In this document: one piece after another, positions 37,591 to 45,889 of the stretch
How the letters are laid out: every line of letters begins with the position of its first letter
Numbering within the stretch: the stretch's first letter is position 1
NCBI RefSeq assembly: GCF_900187445.1
Contig: NZ_FYEB01000006.1
Coordinates: forward strand, 1-64,000
Direction: 5' to 3'
DNA: 64,000 nucleotides
Source: Pseudomonas sp. Irchel s3b2
GTDB taxonomy: Bacteria > Pseudomonadota > Gammaproteobacteria > Pseudomonadales > Pseudomonadaceae
Made by a program: the position numbers and the translations under genes
The notes under the pieces: generated by a model
The model's input: only the letters and a program-made list of their open reading frames with translations
Database searches by the model: none
Told to the model about the DNA's origin: nothing

Positions 37591-37880
37591 CACGACGCGT
37601 GGTTGACCAACATTGCTCTGAGTAGGTTTGCCGAGGCCGAAGGGTATTCGTTAAGAAGCCGACCGGCTAAATGGGTTACGAAAGGGGCAGAGAAGCTGGT
37701 GCCGCTGATCTCTTTGAAGATTCTGTGACCTTGGAACTGATTGTTGAATGTGAGCACACCGAGGCCACGCATATCGGGCTTCCACTGCTCACGGTCTTGT
37801 CGCATTGGACAGGCCAAATTACCACCAGGAGCCACGAGCTCTGGCTTAAGAGCTCCTCTGACTGTTGGAGCATGCCGGGT
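37563..37880 (-). pseudogene. Catalytic-domain fragment of an S8 peptidase, inverted
   Basis: GALKPELVAPGG, then GLGVLTFNNQFQGHRIFKEI and GTSFSAPFVTHLAGRLLNEY, with the Ser of GTSFSAP being the subtilisin nucleophile, and ASANLLRAMLVNHA. Truncated on both sides: it stops at 37563 and similarity fades upstream near 37880, just before the 21-bp repeat. It lacks Asp and His of the triad. Confidence 0.65.
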
Positions 37881-37902
37881 ACGCCTCGATATCGAACCGA
37901 TG

Positions 37903-37923
37903 TATACCTAAACGCATACCTAA
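37903..37923. repeat. 21-bp repeat, right copy
   Basis: 20 of 21 positions equal the copy at 21273-21293, same orientation. It lies about 110 bases from the 3' end of tRNA-Leu and marks the right edge of the proposed island. Confidence 0.6.
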
Positions 37924-37964
37924 TTCGTGGGGCTGTACAGGAACATACGGGGATATTCAGACAC

Positions 37965-37990
37965 AAAAAAACCGGCTATAAGGCCGGTTT
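37965..37990 (-). terminator. Terminator behind tRNA-Leu
   Basis: A-tract (T-tract on the minus strand), ACCGGC, short loop, GCCGGT. Placed 45 bases past the tRNA 3' end. Confidence 0.8.
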
Positions 37991-38034
37991 CTCTAGGTTT
38001 CAGGTGTTTACGGGAACATCTGAAATCATACTAT

Positions 38035-38121
38035 TGGTGCCCGAAGCCGGAATCGAACCGGCACGCCCTTACGAGCGGGGGATTTTAAGTCCCATGCGTC
38101 TACCAGTTTCGCCATTCGGGC
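38035..38121 (-). tRNA. tRNA-Leu (anticodon TAA)
   Basis: 87 nt on the minus strand: acceptor GCCCGAA pairing with TTCGGGC, D-arm, anticodon in GGACTTAAAATCC, long class II variable arm, T-arm GGTTCGATTCC and encoded CCA. tRNA-Leu(UAA) genes are common integration targets. Confidence 0.97.
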
Positions 38122-38273
38122 GGTAGCGCGGTAAAGCAGTCTGAAGACTGGCCAATAACGATCTGGCAGTTCTGACGCTTGTGCAACAGAGGGGGAAATA
38201 TATACATCCCGCCCCGGTGAAGCAAGTTCGCAAAGATCCTTTTCAAGACTAAATCTTGCAGGACTGCGAAAAT

Positions 38274-38306
38274 AAAAAAGCTCCGTAGATCATGGATCTA
38301 CGGAGC
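38274..38306 (-). terminator. Hairpin between tRNA-Cys and tRNA-Leu
   Basis: GCTCCGTAGATC (38280-38291), ATG, GATCTACGGAGC (38295-38306), with an A-tract to the left that reads as T's on the minus strand. It looks like an intrinsic terminator for tRNA-Cys, which would give tRNA-Leu its own promoter, or a processing hairpin. Confidence 0.75.
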
Positions 38307-38316
38307 TCGTTTAAAG

Positions 38317-38390
38317 TGGAGGCCGAGGTCGGAATCGAACCGGCGTAGGTGGATTTGCAATCCACTGCATAACCATTTTGCTACTCGGCC
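38317..38390 (-). tRNA. tRNA-Cys (anticodon GCA)
   Basis: 74 nt on the minus strand: acceptor GGCCGAG with CTCGGCC, anticodon in GGATTGCAAATCC, T-arm GGTTCGATTCC, encoded CCA. Same direction as tRNA-Leu. The flanking stretch 38391-38613 holds no gene I recognise, only a weak hairpin near 38463-38492. Confidence 0.97.
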
Positions 38391-38613
38391 TCAAACATCT
38401 GATGTCAGTAGCACAACATCAAACGTGTAAACTCGCATCTGGAAACAAGATTCTAATCTAGCTTCCAACCCTTTGAAATCTAAGGGGTTTTCGTGTTCCC
38501 TAAGCAGGAATGGACGCAATTCTGGACTGGTTCGAAAGGCATGTCAAGAACTGGAGGAAAATAATTCCAGATCGTTTCGAGTCGAACGCTGGAACCTCCA
38601 AAAGATCGCCCCT

Positions 38614-39519
38614 TCAATGACTCGCCGCCACCGTCCGCTGCAACCGCTGCCGATACTCGCTCGGTGTCTCGTGCATTTCATGGCGAAAGTGCCGATTGAA
38701 ATTCGATAAGTTGGCGTAACCCACTTCAAAGCAGATATCGGCAACGCTGAAACTGCTTTGCGCCAGTAAACGGCAGGCGCGCTGGACGCGCAGTTTGCGC
38801 GTCAGGTCGACGAAGGTATGGCCAGTGGCGCGTTTGAAGAATTTGGAGAAAGCCGGTTCGTTCATATCCAGACGCTGGGCGATGACGGACATGCGCAGCT
38901 CATCAGCCAGATCGTTCAGAATGTAGTCGAACACAATGCTCATGCGCTGGGCCGTCAATGCGTCGAGCATCGGCGCATATTGCAGGCTGGCGAGCGTCTG
39001 TCGCTCGCTGTCAGGGGCAGAGGCCAGCAACTGCAGCAACGACAGGAACAGGCACAACCGCTGTAATCCGTGACACTGACCGATGTCTTCCAGCAGTCGA
39101 GCCGCCTTTTTGCGGGTAACGCCGTGAAATTCAATGCCCTGGGCCGCCTGGCGAAACAGGCTTTGCAATTCACTGAGCTCAGGGAACTTGTCGCGCAGTT
39201 GCATCAGCATCTGACCATCGAATTGCAACACGACGTCGCGGCCGGCAATCACCTCCCCTTTGCCCAGATCGCTGATCCAGTCATGAGGCAAGCCAGGGCC
39301 GATCAGGGCGACATGCCCGGCCTCGAACAGGCCGATGTAGTCACCTGCCAATAGCCGGCCACTGCCTTCGCGAATCAGGTGGATCTCGAATTCCGGATGA
39401 TGGTTCCAGCGAGCAAGGTCGAAGGGATAGTCATGCTCATACCAACGAAAGCTGTGCTGGGGCTCGTTCAGAATGACTTCAAGCGCTGGCGGCTTGTCTG
39501 CAGTTACGTGATGGTTCAT
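38614..39519 (-). CDS. AraC-family regulator (polyol type)
   Basis: 301 residues. N-terminal cupin sensor (about 20-100: HHPEFEIHLIREGSGRLLAG, HDWISDLGKGE) and C-terminal double helix-turn-helix (about 205-300: RMSVIAQRLDMNEPAFSKFF, SVADICFEVGYANLSNFNRH). It resembles MtlR-type activators of mannitol/sorbitol operons. Divergent from the sugar/polyol-binding protein gene, with a 15-bp inverted repeat in the gap that is a likely binding site. ATG 39519 follows a GTG in frame. Confidence 0.85.
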   Translation of the reverse strand: MNHHVTADKPPALEVILNEPQHSFRWYEHDYPFDLARWNHHPEFEIHLIREGSGRLLAGDYIGLFEAGHVALIGPGLPHDWISDLGKGEVIAGRDVVLQFDGQMLMQLRDKFPELSELQSLFRQAAQGIEFHGVTRKKAARLLEDIGQCHGLQRLCLFLSLLQLLASAPDSERQTLASLQYAPMLDALTAQRMSIVFDYILNDLADELRMSVIAQRLDMNEPAFSKFFKRATGHTFVDLTRKLRVQRACRLLAQSSFSVADICFEVGYANLSNFNRHFRHEMHETPSEYRQRLQRTVAASH

Positions 39520-39659
39520 CACCCTGGCGATTCCATTTTTGTTGGTTTTATCAAGGCTACCGCGAAGCCCCGGACGAGTCGAAGCTGATTCGAAACTCCA
39601 AGGCGCTGTTATCAGATTCGCCCTAAACAGACAGTACGCCTAGCGCGCTATATGGCGGC

Positions 39660-39708
39660 CACTGATACTTTTTTTCCATGGCCCTGCGTGGTTAAAAAAG
39701 TATCAGTG
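39660..39708. promoter_or_regulatory. 15-bp perfect inverted repeat upstream of the polyol-binding protein gene
   Basis: CACTGATACTTTTTT (39660-39674) and AAAAAAGTATCAGTG (39694-39708), 19 bases apart. It lies in the AraC/binding-protein divergent region, 135 bases before the latter's ATG. Candidate operator of the AraC regulator. No gene lies in 39520-39843. Confidence 0.5.
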
Positions 39709-39843
39709 CCGCGTATGCCATTCATTTGTTCACCGCTTGGGTTGCTGTAATCCTGTGGTCATCCCGTTGCGGCGATGACTCGCACCGTGGACTGTAACAA
39801 CAATAAGAGCCTCTGCCGCCCAAGGCGCAGAGCGGAGAACACG

Positions 39844-41154
39844 ATGAAGATCATTCCAAGCGCGTTTTTTCTGTCCGCCGGCCTGTCCTCTGCCCTGCTC
39901 TGCCAGGCTGCCGAAACGGTGACGATCGCCACCGTCAACAACAGCGACATGATCCGCATGCAACGGCTGTCCAAAACGTTCGAACAGCTGCATCCCGATG
40001 TGAAGCTCAACTGGGTGGTACTCGAAGAGAACGTTTTGCGTCAGCGCCTTACCACCGACATTGCCACTCAGGGTGGTCAATTCGATGTGCTGACCATCGG
40101 CACCTACGAAACACCACTGTGGGGCGCCAAGCATTGGCTGGAGCCGATGAAAGACCTGCCCGCCAGCTATGACCTCGAGGATATTTTCCCCTCGGTTCGT
40201 CAGGGCCTATCGGTCAATGACACGCTCTATGCCCTGCCGTTTTATGGCGAAAGCACCATCACCTATTACCGCACCGACCTGTTCAAGGACGCTGGCCTGA
40301 CCATGCCCGAGCACCCGAGCTGGACGCAGCTCGGCGAGTTCGCCGGCAAGCTGCACCAGCCGGATAAAGAGCAGTATGGAATGTGCTTGCGCGGCAAGGC
40401 CGGTTGGGGTGAAAACATGGCCCTGCTGACCACGATGTCCAACGCTTTTGGCGCGCGCTGGTTCAACGAGCAGTGGCAGCCGCAACTCACCGGGCCGGAA
40501 TGGAGCGCTGCGGCCAACTTCTACGTCAACACCCTCAAGCAGTACGGCCCGCCGGGTGTTTCGAGCAATGGCTTCAACGAGACCCTGGCCCTGTTCAACA
40601 GCGGCAAATGCGCGATCTGGGTCGATGCCAGCGTCGCCGGTTCCTTCATCACCGACAAAACCCAAAGCAAAGTGGCTGACAACGTCGGCTTCGTCGCGGC
40701 GCCCACGCAAGTCACCGATAAGGGCTCGTCCTGGCTCTATGCCTGGTCGCTGGCCATCCCGGCGACGTCCAAACACAAAGAAGCCGCCAAAGCCTTTGTG
40801 ACCTGGGCGACCTCCAAGGAGTACATCCAACTGGTCGCCGAGAAGGATGGCATTACCAACGTACCGCCGGGCACCCGCATGTCCACCTACAGCGACGCCT
40901 ACTTGCAGGCCGCGCCTTTCGCCAGTGTCACGCTGAAAATGATGCAGCACGCCGACCCTGCGCACCCTTCAGCCCAACCCGTGCCCTACGTCGGTATCCA
41001 GTACGTGACCATTCCTGAGTTCCAGGCCATCGGCACGTCGGTTGGCAAGCTGCTGTCTGCGGCGCTCACCGGGCAGATGCCGGTCGAGCAGGCCCTGGCC
41101 TCTGCCCAGCAAACCACCGAACGCGAGATGAAACGCGCGGGTTATCCCAAGTAG
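39844..41154 (+). CDS. Sugar/polyol-binding periplasmic protein (MtlE-like)
   Basis: 436 residues with a signal peptide cleaved near CQA-AET. Family 1 solute-binding pattern: VDASVAGSFITDK, YALPFYGESTITYYRTDLF, and AWSLAIPATSKHKEAAKAF. Resembles mannitol/sorbitol-binding proteins of Pseudomonas ABC importers. The start has CGGAG upstream. Unusually, no permease or ATPase gene follows; a REP pair and a dehydrogenase come next, so the importer is incomplete here. Confidence 0.88.
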   Translation: MKIIPSAFFLSAGLSSALLCQAAETVTIATVNNSDMIRMQRLSKTFEQLHPDVKLNWVVLEENVLRQRLTTDIATQGGQFDVLTIGTYETPLWGAKHWLEPMKDLPASYDLEDIFPSVRQGLSVNDTLYALPFYGESTITYYRTDLFKDAGLTMPEHPSWTQLGEFAGKLHQPDKEQYGMCLRGKAGWGENMALLTTMSNAFGARWFNEQWQPQLTGPEWSAAANFYVNTLKQYGPPGVSSNGFNETLALFNSGKCAIWVDASVAGSFITDKTQSKVADNVGFVAAPTQVTDKGSSWLYAWSLAIPATSKHKEAAKAFVTWATSKEYIQLVAEKDGITNVPPGTRMSTYSDAYLQAAPFASVTLKMMQHADPAHPSAQPVPYVGIQYVTIPEFQAIGTSVGKLLSAALTGQMPVEQALASAQQTTEREMKRAGYPK

Positions 41155-41174
41155 CAACGACTTGATGCAGAACC

Positions 41175-41269
41175 TGTAGGAGCGAGGCTTGCCCGCGAAG
41201 AACGATGACGCGTAATACCTGAAAAACCGCGGTGCATCCTTCGCGGGCAAGCCTCGCTCCTACAGGGGG
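41175..41269. repeat. Inverted REP pair
   Basis: TAGGAGCGAGGCTTGCCCGC at the left and GCGGGCAAGCCTCGCTCCTA at the right, inverted around about 40 bases. It fills the gap between the binding-protein and dehydrogenase genes. Confidence 0.9.
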
Positions 41270-41345
41270 GCTTCGCAGACTGACGACCGCTTTTAATGCC
41301 CTCAATGGGGGGCGTCTCTTTAGCTCTAACGATTGGATGGAAAAA

Positions 41346-42119
41346 ATGAAACGTCTGGAAGGAAAAAGCGCTCTTATCACCGGTTCTGCCAGAGGCATCG
41401 GGAGAACGTTCGCGCAGGCCTATATCCGCGAAGGCGCTACGGTCGCAATCGCAGACATCAACCTGGAACGTGCGCAAGCCACCGCAGCCGAACTGGGACC
41501 GAATGCCTATGCGGTCGAGATGGACGTGACCGATCAGCAATCAATCGACGGTGCCATCGCGGCGGTGATCGCCACCGCAGGCAAGCTCGATATCCTGATC
41601 AACAACGCGGCACTGTTTGATCTCGCGCCTATTAGCGAGATTTCTCGCGACAGCTACGAACGGCTGTTCTCGATCAACGTGTCCGGCACCCTGTTTACGC
41701 TGCAGGCCGCGGCCAAACAGATGGTCCGTCAGGGCCACGGCGGCAAAATCATCAATATGGCCAGTCAGGCCGGTCGACGCGGTGAAGCGCTTGTTGCGGT
41801 GTATTGCGCGACCAAAGCGGCGGTGATCAGCCTCACGCAATCGGCCGGGCTCAATCTCATCCCGCATAAAATCAACGTGAATGCCATCGCGCCGGGTGTG
41901 GTGGATGGCGAACATTGGGATGGCGTCGATGCGCTGTTCGCCCGCTATGAGAACCGGCCGCTCGGAGAAAAGAAACGGCTGGCGGGTCAGGAGGTTCCGT
42001 ACGGACGCATGGGCACGGCAGAGGATCTTGTCGGCATGGCGATCTTCCTGGCATCGGCCGAAAGCGATTACATCGTGGCCCAGACTTATAACGTCGATGG
42101 CGGTAACTGGATGAGCTGA
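41346..42119 (+). CDS. Short-chain polyol dehydrogenase (L-iditol/sorbitol 2-dehydrogenase type)
   Basis: 257 residues. NAD site TGSARGIGRTFA, NNAA motif (LINNAALFD), catalytic Tyr-x-x-x-Lys in VYCATKAAV, Ser in NMASQAGRRGE, and VDGGNWMS end. This sub-family oxidises sorbitol and related polyols at C2. MKRLEGK was taken as start (41346); ATG 41337 is also in frame. Normally found at the end of a polyol ABC operon; here it follows the binding protein directly. Confidence 0.87.
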   Translation: MKRLEGKSALITGSARGIGRTFAQAYIREGATVAIADINLERAQATAAELGPNAYAVEMDVTDQQSIDGAIAAVIATAGKLDILINNAALFDLAPISEISRDSYERLFSINVSGTLFTLQAAAKQMVRQGHGGKIINMASQAGRRGEALVAVYCATKAAVISLTQSAGLNLIPHKINVNAIAPGVVDGEHWDGVDALFARYENRPLGEKKRLAGQEVPYGRMGTAEDLVGMAIFLASAESDYIVAQTYNVDGGNWMS

Positions 42120-42241
42120 CGGGCATTGGGCCCGTCTTGAAGACCGTAACGAACAGGCCATTTCTACTGCACTGAAGATATGGCCTTTTTTTGTTTCTTC
42201 CAGACAATCAGTACGGATGCGCAACGTCCACCCCGAAGTCC

Positions 42242-42682
42242 TCAGTGCCCGCGAATGTAATGCTCCAGTTGCCGAATCAAATCGGCCTGCTCGACGATGG
42301 CTTCCTTGACCAGATCACCGATCGACAACAGCCCGATCAGTTCGCCGCTCTCCAGCACGGGCAAATGGCGCAAATGGCTGTCGGTCATGACCGCCATGCA
42401 ACGCTCGATACTCTGCTGACTGTCGGCGGTCACCACCGGCGCGCTCATGATCTCGCGCACTGGCGTACCGACCGAAGATCGTCCCTGCAGAACCACTTTG
42501 CGCGCATAGTCACGCTCGCTGACGACGCCGACCACCTGCCCGTCTTCGATGACGGGCAACGCGCCGACGTTCTTCTCGGCCATCATTTTCAGGGCGTCGA
42601 GGACCATCTGATCCGGTGCGATGCTGTGCACCTGCTGGTTTTGCACGACTTTGAGTTTCAGCAACTGTGCGGCTGTCTTCAT
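42242..42682 (-). CDS. CBS-pair domain protein
   Basis: 146 residues with two CBS motifs (about 10-65 and 75-135: DALKMMAEKNVGALPVIEDG and SDLVKEAI-type block ending LSIGDLVKEAI). Such stand-alone pairs bind adenosyl ligands and act as energy sensors; the partner here is unknown. The start at 42682 has GGAGAAC upstream. 31 bases downstream of nirD in the same direction, so possibly on the same transcript. Confidence 0.88.
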   Translation of the reverse strand: MKTAAQLLKLKVVQNQQVHSIAPDQMVLDALKMMAEKNVGALPVIEDGQVVGVVSERDYARKVVLQGRSSVGTPVREIMSAPVVTADSQQSIERCMAVMTDSHLRHLPVLESGELIGLLSIGDLVKEAIVEQADLIRQLEHYIRGH

Positions 42683-42713
42683 CAACGTTCTCCGATACGG
42701 TTCAGGGCGGCAG

Positions 42714-43100
42714 TCAAGCCGCCGCGACTTCCACGATGCCGGCATTCAGGCGCACCGGCCAGACCCGCAAGCGCTGCTCCGGATACTCCAGGCAACTGCC
42801 ATCTTCGAGACGGAAATGCTGCTTGTAGATCGGCGAAGCTACCACCAGATCCCCCTTGAGGCTGCCGATCAGTCCGCGGCCGATAACGTTCGCGCCGGAT
42901 TGCGGATCATGGTTGTCGATCGCGTAGAGGGTGCGACCTTCGGCCTGCGGCAGGTAGAACAGCGCCACCTGCGCGCCGTCGAGCCAGACGACGACGCCGG
43001 AGTTGCTGACCAGATCCTGCTGGCTGCACACCGCTTGCCAGGCCTGAGCATTGGCCGCGGTTGCAAGGGCATCGACACGCTGGGTAGTGGGCTGGCTCAT
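42714..43100 (-). CDS. nirD: Nitrite reductase (NADH) small subunit
   Basis: 128 residues. Rieske-like fold without iron-sulfur ligands, as usual in assimilatory NirD (WQAVCSQQDLVSNSGVVVWL, VALFYLPQ, PIYKQHFRLEDGSCLEYP). Its ATG overlaps the nirB stop (TGATG). Works with NirB in the cytosol to reduce nitrite to ammonium. Confidence 0.94.
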   Translation of the reverse strand: MSQPTTQRVDALATAANAQAWQAVCSQQDLVSNSGVVVWLDGAQVALFYLPQAEGRTLYAIDNHDPQSGANVIGRGLIGSLKGDLVVASPIYKQHFRLEDGSCLEYPEQRLRVWPVRLNAGIVEVAAA

Positions 43101-45661
43101 CAGGCATTCTCCTCGGTGACAGGGATAAGGTTGAGTTCGGCGGCCATGATCGGCCGGCGTTGACCGCGTTCCTGAACAAAATGGATGTCCGGGTCCGGGC
43201 GTTGATCGTTGACGAAGGTGCGGAAGCGCTTGAGTTTTTCCGGGTCTTTGAGGGCATTGGCCCATTCGCATTCGTAGCGGTTGACCACCAGTTGCATCTG
43301 CGATTCGAGTTCCGCGCCGAGCCCCAGGCTGTCGTTGATAACCACGTCCTTGAGGTAATCCAGGCCGCCCTCCAGGCTTTCGCGCCAGACTGAGGTGCGC
43401 TGCAATTTGTCGGCGGTGCGGATGTAGAACATCAGGAAACGGTCGATGTAACGGATCAGGGTTTCATCGTCCAGGTCGGTGGCGAACAGCTCGGCGTGAC
43501 GCGGACGCATGCCGCCGTTACCGGCCACATAGAGGTTCCAGCCGTTCTCGGTGGCGATCACGCCCACGTCTTTGCTTTGCGCCTCGGCACATTCACGGGT
43601 GCAGCCAGAGACCGCGAACTTGAGCTTGTGCGGCGAGCGCAGGCCTTTGTAGCGGTCCTCGAGGGTCAGGGCCATTTTCACGCTGTCCTGCACGCCATAA
43701 CGGCACCAGGTGCTGCCGACGCACGACTTCACCGTGCGGGTCGATTTGCCGTAGGCGTGCCCGGTTTCGAAACCGGCCTCAATCAGCTCGGACCAGATGT
43801 CCGGCAACTGATGCAGCTGCGCGCCGAACAAGTCGATGCGCTGACCGCCGGTGATTTTGGTGTAGAGGTCGTATTTCTTCGCCACCACGCCGATTGCGAT
43901 CAGCTTGTCGGCGGTGATCTCGCCCCCGGCGATGCGCGGCACCACCGAATAGGTGCCGTTTTTCTGCATGTTGGCCATGAAGGTGTCGTTGGTGTCCTGC
44001 AACGGTACCAGCGAGACGTCCATGATCGGCTGGTTCCAGCACGAGGCGAGAATCGAACCCACCGCCGGTTTGCACACGTCGCAACCGGTGTGGCCGCGGC
44101 CGTGCTTGGCCAGCAGTTCTTCGAAGGTGATCACCCCCTCTACCCGCACCAGCGCATAAAGTTCCTGACGGGTGTAGGCGAAGTGTTCGCACAGGCTTTT
44201 GTCGACACTGACGCCGCGAGCAATCAATTCATGCTCGAACACTTGCTTGAGCAGCCCTGCGCATCCACCGCAACCGGTGCAAGCCTTGGTCTGCGACTTG
44301 AGCAGGCCGAGGTCGGTGCAGCCACCGTCGATGGCCGAGCAGATCGAGCCCTTGGTGACGTTATGGCACGAGCACACGGTCGCTGACTCGGGCAACGCGC
44401 CCGGGCCCAGGGTTGGTGCGCCGGAGGACGATGGCAGAATCAGGCTGGCCGGTTCCGACGGCAAGGCAATGCCGTTCTGCATGTATTGCAGCAGGGTGTC
44501 GTAATAGCTGTTGTCGCCGACCAGCACCGCGCCGAGCACGCGCTTGCTGTCAGCATCCACCACCAGGCGACGGTAGCTCGCGGTTGCCTCATCGATGAAC
44601 TGATAACTGCGCGCACCCGGCGTCTGGGCGTGAGCATCGCCGATGGAGCCAACATCGACGCCGAGCAGTTTGAGCTTGGTCGACATGTCGGCGCCCTGGA
44701 ACGGCTCCGCGACTTGATCGCATAGCAGCGATGCGACACCACGGGCCATCTGGTAACCGGGGGCGACCAGACCGAAGAGGCTGCCATTCCAGGCGGCGCA
44801 CTCGCCGATGGCATAGATGTTCGGGTCGCTGGTCAGGCATTGATCGTCGATCACCACGCCGCCACGTGGACCGATGTCCAGCGCACATTGGCGGGCCAGC
44901 GCGTCTTGCGCGCGGATCCCGGCGGAGAACACGATCAGGTCGGCTTCGAGGAATTCGTCATTGGCAAAATTCATCCGGTAGCGGTACTGCTCGCCAGCAC
45001 TGATCGACTGCGTGCCACGGGACAGGTGCACACCCACGCCGAGCCGCTCGATTTGTGCCTTCAGTGCCAAGCCACCCTGCTCGTCCAGCTGCACCGGCAT
45101 CAGGCGCGGGGCAAACTCCACCACATGCGCTTCCAGGCCCAGGCTTTTCAGGGCATTGGCGGCTTCCAGACCGAGCAGGCCACCGCCGACCACTACGCCA
45201 CGTCGGGCATTGGCCGCTGCGGCGCGAATCGCGTCGAGGTCTTCGAGGGTGCGATAGACCAGGCGCGAGTCACCTTCCGCACCTTCAATAGGCGGCACGA
45301 AGGGATAAGAACCGGTAGCCAGAACCAGTTTGTCGTAAGCGACGCAACCTTGCGCGGTAATCACCTGGCGTCGCGCTCGGTCGATTTCCAGCACTGGCAC
45401 GCCCAGATGCAGGATGACGCCCGGCGTCTGGTACAGAGAGGCTTCGCCCAGGGCCAGCGACTCGGCATCGCGACCACCGAAATACTCGGACAGATGCACA
45501 CGGTCGTAGGCGCGCATCGGCTCTTCGCTGAAGACATGCAGGCGGTAATGGTCGAGGGCGCCGCGCTCGATGAGCTGCTCGACACAATGATGTCCGACCA
45601 TGCCATTGCCGATCACGATCAGCGTTTGCAGTTTGTTCAATGCGGCAACATTGGAATTCAT
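43100..45661 (-). CDS. nirB: Nitrite reductase (NADH) large subunit
   Basis: 853 residues. FAD/NADH domains (VIGNGMVGHHCVEQL; VVGGGLLGLEAANAL), a BFD-like [2Fe-2S] Cys set (VCSCHNVTKGSI; CTGCGGCAGLL), and the sulfite/nitrite reductase domain with siroheme/[4Fe-4S] Cys in SCVGSTWCRYGV and SGCTRECAEAQS. Reduces nitrite to ammonium for assimilation. I chose ATG 45661; the frame is open to 45910 but that part is the structured leader. A sigma-54 promoter pattern and an antitermination leader precede it. Confidence 0.95.
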   Translation of the reverse strand: MNSNVAALNKLQTLIVIGNGMVGHHCVEQLIERGALDHYRLHVFSEEPMRAYDRVHLSEYFGGRDAESLALGEASLYQTPGVILHLGVPVLEIDRARRQVITAQGCVAYDKLVLATGSYPFVPPIEGAEGDSRLVYRTLEDLDAIRAAAANARRGVVVGGGLLGLEAANALKSLGLEAHVVEFAPRLMPVQLDEQGGLALKAQIERLGVGVHLSRGTQSISAGEQYRYRMNFANDEFLEADLIVFSAGIRAQDALARQCALDIGPRGGVVIDDQCLTSDPNIYAIGECAAWNGSLFGLVAPGYQMARGVASLLCDQVAEPFQGADMSTKLKLLGVDVGSIGDAHAQTPGARSYQFIDEATASYRRLVVDADSKRVLGAVLVGDNSYYDTLLQYMQNGIALPSEPASLILPSSSGAPTLGPGALPESATVCSCHNVTKGSICSAIDGGCTDLGLLKSQTKACTGCGGCAGLLKQVFEHELIARGVSVDKSLCEHFAYTRQELYALVRVEGVITFEELLAKHGRGHTGCDVCKPAVGSILASCWNQPIMDVSLVPLQDTNDTFMANMQKNGTYSVVPRIAGGEITADKLIAIGVVAKKYDLYTKITGGQRIDLFGAQLHQLPDIWSELIEAGFETGHAYGKSTRTVKSCVGSTWCRYGVQDSVKMALTLEDRYKGLRSPHKLKFAVSGCTRECAEAQSKDVGVIATENGWNLYVAGNGGMRPRHAELFATDLDDETLIRYIDRFLMFYIRTADKLQRTSVWRESLEGGLDYLKDVVINDSLGLGAELESQMQLVVNRYECEWANALKDPEKLKRFRTFVNDQRPDPDIHFVQERGQRRPIMAAELNLIPVTEENA

Positions 45662-45701
45662 AGTAAGCACCCAGCCAAAGCCAATCACGGTTAAAAAAAG
45701 C

Positions 45702-45736
45702 AAAAAAAAACGCCTGAAACCTCTCGGTTTCAGGCG
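45702..45736 (-). terminator. Leader terminator ahead of nirB
   Basis: CGCCTGAAACC (45711-45721), TCTC, GGTTTCAGGCG (45726-45736), with nine A's at 45702-45710 that read as U's on the minus strand. It lies 41 bases before the nirB ATG and would block the operon unless prevented from forming. Confidence 0.88.
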
Positions 45737-45832
45737 TCTTTGCCTGTTCTTCGCGGTGTTCGACCTGGCGTCTTCGCCTGATCCACCGATGTTGCCCACG
45801 ACCTGCTCGGCCGGTCGATCTTCGTTGATCGA
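45731..45832 (-). promoter_or_regulatory. ANTAR-type (NasT/NasR) antiterminator leader
   Basis: Two stems with hexanucleotide loops on the minus strand. P1 at 45815-45832: TCGATC, loop AACGAA, GATCGA. P2 at 45731-45746: CAGGC, loop AAAGAC, GCCTG. Both loops have A at position 1 and G at position 4, the known ANTAR recognition features. P2 shares its 3' arm with the terminator, so binding would prevent termination. No nasT gene lies in the window. Confidence 0.7.
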
Positions 45833-45873
45833 GTGGGCTGCCCATCTGTTTTCGATGGGCCTGAGGGGATCAA

Positions 45874-45889
45874 TGCAGCCTTTGTGCCA
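45874..45889 (-). promoter_or_regulatory. Sigma-54 promoter of nirBD
   Basis: Minus strand reads TGGCACAAAGGCTGCA, with GG and GC ten bases apart. It would start transcription near 45862, giving a leader of about 200 bases that includes the hairpins. The stretch 45911-46311 upstream holds no gene I recognise. Confidence 0.65.

Noticed and set aside
37282..37728. A complete 148-codon + strand gene
   Set aside because: Only its middle part resembles the S8 C-terminal domain; its last third is the antisense of the inverted catalytic fragment.
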